Shown: positions 1-6,525, counted from the first letter of the stretch. The stretch is DNA of 7,399 nucleotides from Roseovarius sp. (GCA_021767845.1 JAASSQ010000144.1:1-7399); one strand, 5' to 3'. The notes: generated from the letters alone by a model not told the origin. Numbers and translations: made by a program.

Positions 1-90
1 ACTTGCAACGTGCACGATTGGTATGTGGGCGTGCGTGGCGGCAAGGTCGAGACGGTATGGCCGGTTTCGGCCCGTGGCAAGGCGTATTGA
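1..90 (+). CDS. 3' end of an unidentified gene (partial)
   Basis: An open frame enters from the left edge in frame 1 and ends at TGA (88-90), giving the last 29 residues of a protein. The visible tail has a Cys at residue 2, a DWYVGVRGGKVE stretch and the ending ARGKAY. I do not recognise the family. A candidate intrinsic terminator follows about 20 bases after the stop, which supports a real gene end in this direction. The next gene runs towards it from the other strand. With only 29 codons the coding call rests on the open frame, protein-like composition and the downstream hairpin. It could still be a chance open frame. Confidence 0.5.
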   Translation, partial: TCNVHDWYVGVRGGKVETVWPVSARGKAY

Positions 91-108
91 ACGCTGCTGA
101 CCCCCGCG

Positions 109-150
109 CCGCTGCGCTACCGGAAGGTCCGCCGGGGTAGCGGCGGGTTT
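109..150 (+). terminator. candidate Rho-independent terminator of the partial plus-strand gene
   Basis: Bases 109-112 plus 115-121 pair with 136-146, giving about 11 base pairs with a two-base bulge (113-114). The stem is followed directly by TTT at 148-150. The run of T is short, so termination may be weak. Position just after the stop at 90 fits. The rest of the convergent gap to 225 holds a small ATCTT/AAGAT hairpin (166-179) without a T-run, and nothing else I can support. Confidence 0.4.
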
Positions 151-225
151 GCATGGGCGTGCCTGATCTTGTTGAAGATGATGCCGATAGACTATGCAAA
201 TTCCCCGGCTTGTCCACATCGGGCC

Positions 226-1644
226 CTAGGATGCCGCGTTGGCCCGTGCCACCTCGTCGCGCAGGGTGCCAAGGTCGTAAAGCGGCATTGCCATGACCGC
301 GTCGCCGATCATGGTCACCGTCGGCGCAAGATACCGAAGGCCCTCCGGCCCCGCCGACAGCCCGTCCCCCACGCGCAATCCGCCACCATCCTCGGTCAGC
401 CGCAGCCAACCGCGCCGCAGAAAACCGTCGCTCAGCGGATCAAGCGCCAGCCGAGTGCCGGGGCCCGTGCAGTTGATGACGATCGGCGCCTCGATCGGCA
501 CTCTGCCCTGGGGCGTGGCGACCTCTACGCAGGCGCCGCCGGGCGTTTGCCGGACCTTTTGGGCGCAGCCCTGAACCTCGGTGATCTGCCCTTCGGCCAG
601 AAGCCGGTGATAGGCCGCGATACTGTCATGGGTGCCGCGCCGGAAGCGGCGTTCCAACGGGTGCGTGACACGCTGCCTTTCCCGCAGATCGGGCAGCAGC
701 CGGGCCAGCCTGTCCGGTGTGGCCCATGTTTTGAAACCGGGGCGCAGTTCCGACATGGTGGCGCCCTCGTCGCGGCGCAGGCGGGCGATCTCGTCATCCA
801 TCGCCTGCAGGAACGCGGCGCAGGTCTCGAACGGGCCGTCGATCTGCGGGGTGACAGCCGGCCTGCGTGGGCGCGTCCAGATCAGGGGCTCGGGCTTCAA
901 CCCGGTGGCCGAAATCACCGTCATGCGGATATCGGCGTCATCCTTCAGCGATTGCAGGAACCGCAGCACGTCCAGCATTGCGGCATTGGCGCCGATGCAG
1001 ACGACCGACGCGCCAGGGCACAGACGCTCGCGGATCGCCTCTTCCCGGCCATAGAGCATCGGGAACGCCCCCGGCCCGGCATCGGTGCAAAAGCTGTCCA
1101 TCGTCGGGGCGCCGGGGGCGACATCCACGCGCGCAGCCTCCAATCCGGTCCCATCCGAAAGGAAGATGCGAAAGCCCGTGTCTGCGGGCTCAACCGCACG
1201 CACATCCCCTGCCATCAACTCGACCTGCACACCACGCGCGCGGTGCCGGTCCAGCCCCGTGTTCAAAAGGTCGGTCAGGTAATCCCCGAAAATGGCGCGC
1301 GGCGCGAAAAGCGCTGCATGATCGCCCGCCGCGATGTGCTCGGCCCCGAAGCCCAGCCAATCCGGCTTTCGCCCGGCCATGGCCGCAGCCACGTCTTCCC
1401 ACCGCGAGGTCAGCCAGTCGGCAAACTCGGGCAACACGGCCGCCGATGGCGAATTCAGCAGATAGGCATAGCGCCAGGGCGCGTCCGCCGCGTGGTCGCC
1501 ATAGGCCAGCCCCCGGCCCAGGTTGGCGACATCCCGCCCGATCACGGTCAGGCGGTCGCCCGGTCCAAGCGGCGCGCTTTCTGCAAAGGCGGCGGCGGTC
1601 GCGCCGTCACCGATCACGACATGGTGGCGTCTGGAGGCTGTCAT
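226..1644 (-). CDS. FAD/NAD(P)-binding protein, COG4529-like (putative oxidoreductase)
   Basis: A 472-residue protein. The N-terminus carries a Rossmann dinucleotide motif VVIGDGATA (about 9-17), then LGRGLAYG (about 42-49) and a YLLNSPSA stretch, typical of the FAD-NAD(P)-binding NAD_binding_9 / YdhS-like group. A second nucleotide-site motif, VVCIGANAAMLD, lies near 214-225. VINCTGPG (about 389-396) is the usual flavoprotein ATG-like segment, and IGDAVMAMPLYD sits near the C-terminus. These suggest FAD plus NAD(P)H binding and a cytosolic redox enzyme; the substrate is unknown for the group. The ATG at 1644 is chosen because it places the first glycine motif at residue 12, as the fold expects; its Shine-Dalgarno is weak (GGGA about 10 bases upstream). 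A GTG at 1653 and an ATG at 1809 are alternatives. The latter would overlap the divergent epimerase start. Stop is TAG. Confidence 0.85.
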   Translation of the reverse strand: MTASRRHHVVIGDGATAAAFAESAPLGPGDRLTVIGRDVANLGRGLAYGDHAADAPWRYAYLLNSPSAAVLPEFADWLTSRWEDVAAAMAGRKPDWLGFGAEHIAAGDHAALFAPRAIFGDYLTDLLNTGLDRHRARGVQVELMAGDVRAVEPADTGFRIFLSDGTGLEAARVDVAPGAPTMDSFCTDAGPGAFPMLYGREEAIRERLCPGASVVCIGANAAMLDVLRFLQSLKDDADIRMTVISATGLKPEPLIWTRPRRPAVTPQIDGPFETCAAFLQAMDDEIARLRRDEGATMSELRPGFKTWATPDRLARLLPDLRERQRVTHPLERRFRRGTHDSIAAYHRLLAEGQITEVQGCAQKVRQTPGGACVEVATPQGRVPIEAPIVINCTGPGTRLALDPLSDGFLRRGWLRLTEDGGGLRVGDGLSAGPEGLRYLAPTVTMIGDAVMAMPLYDLGTLRDEVARANAAS

Positions 1645-1802
1645 ATGTCTCACGTCCCGGTTGCCCAGCAATCCTGCCGGACTTTGATCCAGACCCGGCC
1701 CGATTGCCAGACCCGACAGGATGACGTTTTCGCCAGCCTTGTGCCGATACACGTCAGCCGCTATCGCTCGGGTGACCAGGGCACGGATCGGGGGCAGGCA
1801 GC
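1645..1802. promoter_or_regulatory. divergent intergenic region between the FAD protein and the epimerase
   Basis: This 158-base gap lies between two divergent starts, so it should hold promoters for both genes. On the plus strand TTGTGC (1739-1744) and TATCGC (1762-1767) are 17 bases apart and end 35 bases before the epimerase ATG. Each matches only three of six consensus bases, so this is a weak candidate. A 9-base direct repeat CCAGACCCG occurs at 1689-1697 and 1707-1715, upstream of it. I see no good promoter for the minus-strand gene. The minus frame stays open across the whole gap, so part of it could instead be N-terminal coding sequence. Confidence 0.35.
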
Positions 1803-2816
1803 ATGACACGGGTTTTCATTACCGGCACCGCCGGTTTCATCGGGTATCATCTGGCCGATCTGCTGTTGCGCGACGGGATCGAGGTGCATGGCTTCGACGG
1901 CATGACCGACTATTACGATGTTAATCTCAAGCGCCGCCGCCACGCGATGCTGGCCGAAAACGCGGGCTTCACCGCGACCGAGGCGATGCTTGAAGACACG
2001 GCCGCGATCGACGCCGCGATAGATGCCTGTGCGCCGGACGTGATCGTGCACCTGGCCGCGCAGGCCGGGGTGCGCTACAGCCTCGACAACCCGCGCGCCT
2101 ATGTGGATGCGAATGTCATCGGCAGCTTCAACGTGATGGAGGCCGCCCGCCGCCACGCCGTGCGCCACCTGTTGATGGCCTCGACCAGCTCGGTCTATGG
2201 CGCCGAAACGCAAATGCCGTATCGCGAGACGATGAAGGCCGACAGCCAGATGACCATCTACGCCGCCACCAAGAAGGCGAGCGAGGCGATGGCCCATTCC
2301 TATGCCCATCTGTGGACCCTGCCCACGACCATGTTCCGGTTCTTTACCGTCTATGGCCCGTGGGGGCGGCCCGACATGGCCTATTTCAAGTTCGTCGATG
2401 CGATCCTCAAGGGACAGCCCATCGACATCTACAATCATGGCGAGATGTATCGCGATTTCACCTATGTCGGTGACCTGGTGCGCGCGATCCGGCTGTTGAT
2501 CGACGTGCCGCCCGAACGCCCGGACAGCCCGGAAGAAATTGCCGAGGGCGACAGCCTGTCACCGGTCGCGCCGTGGCGGGTGGTCAATATCGGCAACTCG
2601 CAAACCGTGCGCCTGCTGGATTTCGTCGAAACCATCGAAGATGCATTGGGCCGCAAGGCCACGCGCAACATGATGGAGATGCAGAAGGGCGACGTGCCCG
2701 CGACCTGGGCGGATGCGGGCCTGTTGCAGGATTTGACGGGCTACAAGCCGCAGACCGACCTACGCGACGGGATCGCCCGGTTCGTCGAATGGTATCGCGG
2801 CTACTACGGCGTCTGA
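1803..2816 (+). CDS. lpsL: UDP-glucuronate 4-epimerase (extended SDR, NAD-dependent)
   Basis: A 337-residue protein, the usual length for this enzyme. It interconverts UDP-glucuronate and UDP-galacturonate in the cytosol, feeding capsule, exopolysaccharide or LPS synthesis. It has the NAD motif TGTAGFIG (7-14), HLAAQAGVRYS (83-93), a TSSVYG segment (128-133) with probable catalytic T128, and YAATK with catalytic Y153 and K157. The block RFFTVYGPWGRPDM (179-192) and YNHGEMYRDFTY (210-221) are diagnostic of the glucuronate rather than the glucose epimerase subgroup. The stretch before YAATK (DSQMTI) differs from the common HPxSL form. The ATG at 1803 has a purine-rich GGGGGCAGG upstream. The symbol lpsL is the rhizobial name for this activity. 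No glycosyltransferase is visible beside it; the apt end converges 27 bases downstream. Confidence 0.92.
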   Translation: MTRVFITGTAGFIGYHLADLLLRDGIEVHGFDGMTDYYDVNLKRRRHAMLAENAGFTATEAMLEDTAAIDAAIDACAPDVIVHLAAQAGVRYSLDNPRAYVDANVIGSFNVMEAARRHAVRHLLMASTSSVYGAETQMPYRETMKADSQMTIYAATKKASEAMAHSYAHLWTLPTTMFRFFTVYGPWGRPDMAYFKFVDAILKGQPIDIYNHGEMYRDFTYVGDLVRAIRLLIDVPPERPDSPEEIAEGDSLSPVAPWRVVNIGNSQTVRLLDFVETIEDALGRKATRNMMEMQKGDVPATWADAGLLQDLTGYKPQTDLRDGIARFVEWYRGYYGV

Positions 2817-2843
2817 CCGGCGCTCACGCCACCCCGACAAACC

Positions 2844-3383
2844 TCAGTCGCCGTCGAACTCGCACAGGGTGTGCACGTCCATCCCCATGTCTTCCAGCCG
2901 CTTGCGTCCGCCCAGGTCCGGCAGGTCGATCACGAAGGCGCATCCCACGATCTCGCCGCCCAACCGTTCGATCAGCTTGATCCCCGCCGCCGCGGTGCCC
3001 CCGGTGGCCAGCAGGTCATCGACCACGAGGACCCGCTCACCCGGCTGGATCGCGTCATCGTGGATTTCGACAACCGCTTCGCCGTATTCCAATGCGTATT
3101 CCTCGGAAATCACCGCGCCGGGCAGCTTGCCCTTCTTTCGGATCGGCACGAAGCCGAGCGACAATTGATGCGCGATCGCACCGCCCAGGATGAAACCCCG
3201 CGCCTCCAGCCCCACGACCTTGTCGATCTGCTCGCCGGCATAAGGATGCAGCATCTGGTCGATCGCCATGCGAAATCCGCGCGGATCGGCAAAAAGCGTG
3301 GTCACGTCGCGGAACATGATCCCTTCCTTGGGGAAATCGACAATCGTGCGGATGTAATCCTTGACGGTGCGGATCTTGGGCAT
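2844..3383 (-). CDS. apt: adenine phosphoribosyltransferase
   Basis: A 179-residue protein matching the full length of the family. It converts adenine and PRPP to AMP and pyrophosphate in the cytosol (purine salvage). It begins with the typical VKDYIRTIVDFPKEGIMFRD region (7-26) containing the FPKEGI segment. GLEARGFILG (58-67), the flexible-loop region IRKKGKLPG (81-89) and the PRPP loop VDDLLATGGT (121-130) follow in the expected order. The ATG at 3383 is preceded by AAAGG about nine bases upstream. The frame stays open far upstream, but the family start lies exactly here. The gene lies 68 bases after the methyltransferase and in the same direction as mtnP, whose product adenine is its substrate. 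The stop TGA faces the epimerase stop across 27 bases with no clear terminator. Confidence 0.96.
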   Translation of the reverse strand: MPKIRTVKDYIRTIVDFPKEGIMFRDVTTLFADPRGFRMAIDQMLHPYAGEQIDKVVGLEARGFILGGAIAHQLSLGFVPIRKKGKLPGAVISEEYALEYGEAVVEIHDDAIQPGERVLVVDDLLATGGTAAAGIKLIERLGGEIVGCAFVIDLPDLGGRKRLEDMGMDVHTLCEFDGD

Positions 3384-3451
3384 GGCGCGGCCTTTCGAAT
3401 GCGTCCTTCGGATGGGGTGTCTTGCGGATATCGCTAGGGCGTTCAAGCCCG

Positions 3452-4423
3452 TTATCGCCCGCGCAGCCCGTTCTTGAGGCGGATGCGGGCCGCGTTCAGC
3501 CGGCTTTTCAACCGGCGGGCCGCAATGTCCCACGGGCTGACGCCAAAGGGCGCGGCGCCAAGATTGCGCGACACCTTGGTCAAAAGCGCCTTGCGCCGCG
3601 CGAAAAAGGCGTCGTCGGGCAGGTCGAGCGGCCCTTCGGGCTTGCGCAGGTGGACATAGAATTCCACGCCTCTCGTGCGGCTGATTTCCGCGATCTCGAG
3701 GTTGATGAGCCCGAGTTTCTGCAAATCGGTCAGCAGCAGTTCCAGGCTTTCCGGGAAGAACAGGTTGCAATGCGCGTCCCGGTAGTCGCCGGGGTCCGCC
3801 TTGCGGGCCTTGTATTCCTGATAGGCTTTGACAAGGTTCTTCTTCGGCTCGAAACCGGCGGGGTCGTCGGCGTCGATGTCGCAGCCGGGTTCCGCCTTGC
3901 CGTTCCGTATGAACATCGCCTTGTTGATCTTGCCGTCGAAAACGGTCTCCGGGCTGGGTTGGCGGCGGTCCTCGTGATAGGCCGCCAGCCAGTCGGCAAG
4001 CCGGCTTGGAAACCGGAAATGATCGAAGCTCGACCGGCAATCGGGTACCGCCATGCTGAGGATGCCGCCGGGCTTCAGCGCGTCATGCACCCCTTGCAGG
4101 AACAGGATCGGGTTGGGCAGGTGCTCGAAATTGTGCGATGAAACGATGTAATCGATCTGGCCGCTCAACCCAGCCTTGGTGATCACCTCGCCGATCCGCG
4201 AGGCATCGCCCACCAGATCGACCTCCTCGATCTCCTCGATCCGCTCGTCGGGGATCAGCGAGTCGTTCTTGGCCCCTTCCCGCAATGTCTCGGTATCGAA
4301 CACGTCCATGATGAGGATGTCGCGGCCGCTCCGCTTGGGAACCGCCGGGTTGAAGTAGGGCGCAACCTCGATCCCTTTTCCGTCGAGATTCGCAAATTTC
4401 AGGATCTTGTCGACACGTGACAC
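3452..4423 (-). CDS. class I SAM-dependent methyltransferase, glycan-cluster type
   Basis: A 323-residue predicted cytosolic protein. GIEVAPYFNP (17-26) stands in the place of the glycine-rich SAM motif, in the variant form (G-E-x-P-x-x-N-P) seen in methyltransferases that accompany polysaccharide genes. Then come IMDVFD (38-43), VDLVGDAS (68-75, acidic-loop region), YIVSSHNFEHLPNP (92-105) and ALKPGGILSMAVPD (115-128), the usual motif IV-VI region of Methyltransf_11-like proteins. The C-terminus (about 300-323) is rich in Arg/Lys with spaced hydrophobics and could be an amphipathic helix that touches membrane or nucleic acid. The start is GTG, supported by GGAG seven bases upstream. Stop is TAA. 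The gene splits mtnP from apt. Substrate unknown: sugar or lipid methylation is an inference from family habit and the nearby epimerase. Confidence 0.82.
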   Translation of the reverse strand: MSRVDKILKFANLDGKGIEVAPYFNPAVPKRSGRDILIMDVFDTETLREGAKNDSLIPDERIEEIEEVDLVGDASRIGEVITKAGLSGQIDYIVSSHNFEHLPNPILFLQGVHDALKPGGILSMAVPDCRSSFDHFRFPSRLADWLAAYHEDRRQPSPETVFDGKINKAMFIRNGKAEPGCDIDADDPAGFEPKKNLVKAYQEYKARKADPGDYRDAHCNLFFPESLELLLTDLQKLGLINLEIAEISRTRGVEFYVHLRKPEGPLDLPDDAFFARRKALLTKVSRNLGAAPFGVSPWDIAARRLKSRLNAARIRLKNGLRGR

Positions 4424-4430
4424 TGGTCCG

Positions 4431-4434
4431 CTCC
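4431..4434 (-). promoter_or_regulatory. ribosome binding site supporting the GTG start of the methyltransferase
   Basis: On the minus strand GGAG lies seven bases before the GTG at 4423. No ATG lies close by in frame, so this site decides the start. Confidence 0.6.
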
Positions 4435-4450
4435 GTCAGGTTTGGTGGTG

Positions 4451-4513
4451 CGCGGGCGGCGCCGCGCCCCGCGAGAATTTTCACACCTGTATCGCGTAAC
4501 GCGTGTCCACACC
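4451..4513 (-). promoter_or_regulatory. dyads and short repeats upstream of the methyltransferase
   Basis: The 118-base gap between mtnP and the methyltransferase holds a GC-rich interrupted dyad (4451-4473, core CGGCGCCG). It also holds a perfect 11-base palindrome CGCGTAACGCG (4493-4503) flanked by CACACC on both sides (4482-4487 and 4508-4513). The palindrome is about 70-80 bases before the GTG, where an operator could sit. The GC-rich dyad would form a leader hairpin about 17 bases before the ribosome site. I see no convincing promoter boxes and no intrinsic terminator after mtnP. Any regulatory role is inferred only from position. Confidence 0.3.
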
Positions 4514-4541
4514 AGTCGAGTTATGGCCGGCCGGTCTTGTG

Positions 4542-5414
4542 TCACAGCACCCGTCCCGCCACCGCGCGCAGCTTTTCGACCAGCGCGGGGTCGCGCTTGT
4601 CCGGCGCGGTCAGGATCGCGTGGTCGAGCGCCCGGTCGCAGCCATGCGGACAGGCCGCCCGATCAGCCCCCAACAGGCGCGGCAGGCGGCGCAGCATGTC
4701 GCGCGCCTTGTCGGCATTGCCCATCAGCGTGGCGATGATCTGCTCCACATCGACCTCGCCGTGATCGGGGTGCCAGCTGTCATAGTCGGTAATCATCGCG
4801 ACCGAGGCATAGCAAAGCTCCGCCTCGCGCGCGAGCTTGGCCTCGGGCATGTTCGTCATCCCGATCACGTCGCAGCCCCACGCCTCGCGATACATCCTGG
4901 ATTCCGCCAGCGTGCTGAACTGTGGCCCCTCCATCGCCAGATACGTGCCGCCCTCGTGCAGCGGGATGCCGGCGTCGCGCGCCGCCTCGGCACATGCCGC
5001 GCCCAGCCGTGGGCAGGTGGGATGCGCCACGCTGACATGGCCGACACAGCCAGCGCCGAAAAAGCTGTTCGCGCGGGTGAAGGTGCGGTCGATGAACTGG
5101 TCCACGATCACGAAATCGCCCGGCGCCATGTCCTCGCGGAACGAGCCGCAGGCGCTGACACTGATGATGTCGGTGACGCCAAGACGCTTGAGCGCGTCGA
5201 TATTGGCGCGATAGGGCACGGTGCCGGGCGAATGGACATGCCCGCGCCCATGCCGGGGCAGGAACGCCATCGCGACCCCGTCCAGCGTGCCGGTCAGGAT
5301 CTCGTCCGACGGGGCGCCCCACGGGCTGTCCACGGCGGTCCATTCCGCATCCTTGAGCCCGTCGATCTCGTAGAGCCCCGATCCGCCGATCACTCCGATC
5401 ATCGTTTGCGCCAT
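4542..5414 (-). CDS. mtnP: S-methyl-5'-thioadenosine phosphorylase
   Basis: A 290-residue member of the PNP/MTAP phosphorylase family. It phosphorolyses methylthioadenosine to adenine and 5-methylthioribose-1-phosphate in the cytosol, the entry to methionine salvage. Visible motifs: GGSGLY (10-15, phosphate loop), PRHGRGH (53-59), SACGS (87-91), TYLAMEGPQFST (157-168), GMTNMPEAKLAREAELCY (185-202) and TDYDSW (209-214). The aspartates in TDYD favour a 6-aminopurine (MTA) enzyme over an inosine/guanosine phosphorylase. The C-terminus (CDRALDHAI near 259-267) also fits MtnP. The ATG at 5414 is chosen because GAGGTGA lies four bases upstream and the family starts just before the glycine motif. 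The frame is open to 5543, but that extension lacks family similarity. Apt downstream would use the adenine; no mtnA, mtnB or other later salvage gene is in view. Confidence 0.94.
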   Translation of the reverse strand: MAQTMIGVIGGSGLYEIDGLKDAEWTAVDSPWGAPSDEILTGTLDGVAMAFLPRHGRGHVHSPGTVPYRANIDALKRLGVTDIISVSACGSFREDMAPGDFVIVDQFIDRTFTRANSFFGAGCVGHVSVAHPTCPRLGAACAEAARDAGIPLHEGGTYLAMEGPQFSTLAESRMYREAWGCDVIGMTNMPEAKLAREAELCYASVAMITDYDSWHPDHGEVDVEQIIATLMGNADKARDMLRRLPRLLGADRAACPHGCDRALDHAILTAPDKRDPALVEKLRAVAGRVL

Positions 5415-5418
5415 GATG

Positions 5419-5425
5419 TCACCTC
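5419..5425 (-). promoter_or_regulatory. strong ribosome binding site of mtnP
   Basis: GAGGTGA on the minus strand ends four bases before the ATG at 5414. It fixes the start against upstream in-frame alternatives reaching 5543. A weak promoter candidate lies further up (TTGCAT, complement of 5469-5474; TAAACC, complement of 5447-5452; spacing 16), with poor consensus match. Confidence 0.65.
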
Positions 5426-5479
5426 GTTCCTGCGATTTTGCATTCCGGTTTAGGCGACCCGGCAGGCGATGCAAACGCG

Positions 5480-5500
5480 AAAAACCGGTTGCGGGCCGGT
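5480..5500 (-). terminator. short intrinsic terminator after the M48-like membrane protein gene
   Basis: On the minus strand ACCGG, seven loop bases, then CCGGT form a five-pair stem, followed by a T-run (the stem's last T plus four more, down to 5480). The first stem base is the final A of the gene's TGA stop. The stem is short, so it may be leaky. It lies 66 bases before the mtnP start and would separate the two genes transcriptionally. Confidence 0.45.
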
Positions 5501-6525
5501 CAGCTGCCGCAAATGCCCTGCAAGCGCAGCCAATCAGCATCACTGAGCACCGGCTCGGGCGCGGCGTTGGCGAAGGGATCGGCCTCGATCAGGCCCAGGG
5601 TCGTCTCGCCGGAAATGTCCAGCGCATAGGCATAGGGTGTCGATCTCACGCCGAGGCGCCGGAACCCGTGCAATAGCGCGTCGGTGTCCAGACCGGGTCT
5701 TGGTGCCGTCAGAAGGTGCTGCGCGTAGGCGTCCAGCGTGGCCGGTTCAAGCGCGCCGGTGGTCAGCAGCCGCAGCGTGGCCCACAGCCCGGCATGATCC
5801 AGAAGTCGAGCGAATGGATCGCTGGCCTCGGCGCGCAGGCGTTCGGCCACGATATATCCGGCGACCACGTCGGGTTCCTCGAAATCCTCGACCAGATCGC
5901 GGTTGATGAGGATCGTGCCGCCCGGCAGTCTTACGGTGGTCTGCACCCCGCCGCGCACGACTTCCAGCCGCCCGGGCCGGTCCTTAGCGGGCAGGCGACG
6001 GGCCAGCTGCGTCAGCGCGGCGCGCCCCTCGGGGGTGTGGCACACCGGGCCGGTCATGCGCTGCAGCCTGTCCAGCAGGGCCTTGCCGATCTCGACCCGT
6101 TTGACATCCGGGACAACCCCAACCGCGTGATCGCGCGCGGCCCCCGGCAGCCAAAACACCGCCAGCGCCGCAACCGCGAGGAACGAGGCCACCAGCATCA
6201 CCAGCCGCAGCCGGCCGGGATGCGGGCGGCGGCGCTCCACCGCCGCGCGCAGTTTCTCGATCGCGGCGATCATGTCGGGTTCGGTGTCGGGCAGTTCCAG
6301 CGTTTCACCGGGATCGCCATCGGGATGGTAGATCGCGGGCCGTTTGCCGGGGTTGGCCCGTTGGATGGCGGCCAGCGACCAGTGCGCCAGCGGGTTTTCC
6401 CGGAAATCGCTGATCACCAGGGTGGCGTCGCCGATCGAAACGATCACGTCGCTGCGCTGGTCGTCCGGGGATGCACGCCACAGGCCCGAAGCCTCGAGCC
6501 TCTGGTATTCGCGAAGGGCTGTCAT
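5500..6525 (-). CDS. single-pass membrane protein with a degenerate M48-like domain
   Basis: A 341-residue protein with no named family that I recognise. Residues 1-105 look like a soluble, probably beta-rich cytosolic domain (YQRLEASGLWR at 7-17; DVIVSIGDATLVISD at 26-40; HPDGDPGETLELPD at 67-80). One transmembrane helix lies near 107-126 after an Arg-rich stretch (98-107), suggesting the N-terminus is inside. The outer part has LPGGTILINRDLVEDF (200-215), which resembles the PGG-x-I-x-x-x-x-G-L-L segment of M48 zinc peptidases. The following helix (AGYIVAERL, 222-230), where HExxH would be expected, has neither His, so it is probably not a metalloprotease. Cys at 162 and 339 could pair. The ATG at 6525 has GGA about nine bases upstream. 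The gene sits between an acyl-CoA synthetase and mtnP, 85-88 bases from each. Confidence 0.75.
   Translation of the reverse strand: MTALREYQRLEASGLWRASPDDQRSDVIVSIGDATLVISDFRENPLAHWSLAAIQRANPGKRPAIYHPDGDPGETLELPDTEPDMIAAIEKLRAAVERRRPHPGRLRLVMLVASFLAVAALAVFWLPGAARDHAVGVVPDVKRVEIGKALLDRLQRMTGPVCHTPEGRAALTQLARRLPAKDRPGRLEVVRGGVQTTVRLPGGTILINRDLVEDFEEPDVVAGYIVAERLRAEASDPFARLLDHAGLWATLRLLTTGALEPATLDAYAQHLLTAPRPGLDTDALLHGFRRLGVRSTPYAYALDISGETTLGLIEADPFANAAPEPVLSDADWLRLQGICGS

Noticed and set aside
166..179. ATCTT-GTTG-AAGAT hairpin
   Set aside because: A five-pair AT-rich stem with no T-run on either strand and no link to a gene end; too weak to call.
169..1806. 545-codon plus-strand open frame opposite the FAD-protein gene
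   Set aside because: It lies fully antisense to a gene with clear FAD-protein motifs. Its translation is rich in Arg, Gln, His and Pro with no recognisable domain, as expected of a GC-rich shadow frame.
1761..2438. 225-codon minus-strand frame inside the epimerase gene
   Set aside because: It is antisense to highly conserved epimerase motifs and contains no domain; it is a codon-bias artefact.
3435..3454. GGGC...GCCC hairpin just after the methyltransferase stop
   Set aside because: Only four base pairs and no T-run, so not a credible terminator.
3384..4040. Upstream in-frame extension of apt (to 398 codons)
   Set aside because: The extension overlaps the methyltransferase in another frame and has low-complexity Arg/Pro-rich sequence. 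The known Apt start lies at 3383 with a ribosome site.
4451..4478. GC-rich dyad followed by AGAATTTT read as a plus-strand terminator
   Set aside because: No plus-strand gene ends here. The dyad is more sensibly read as part of the minus-strand leader.
4503..5453. 316-codon plus-strand frame antisense to mtnP
   Set aside because: It mirrors a strongly conserved gene on the other strand, and its translation shows no domain.
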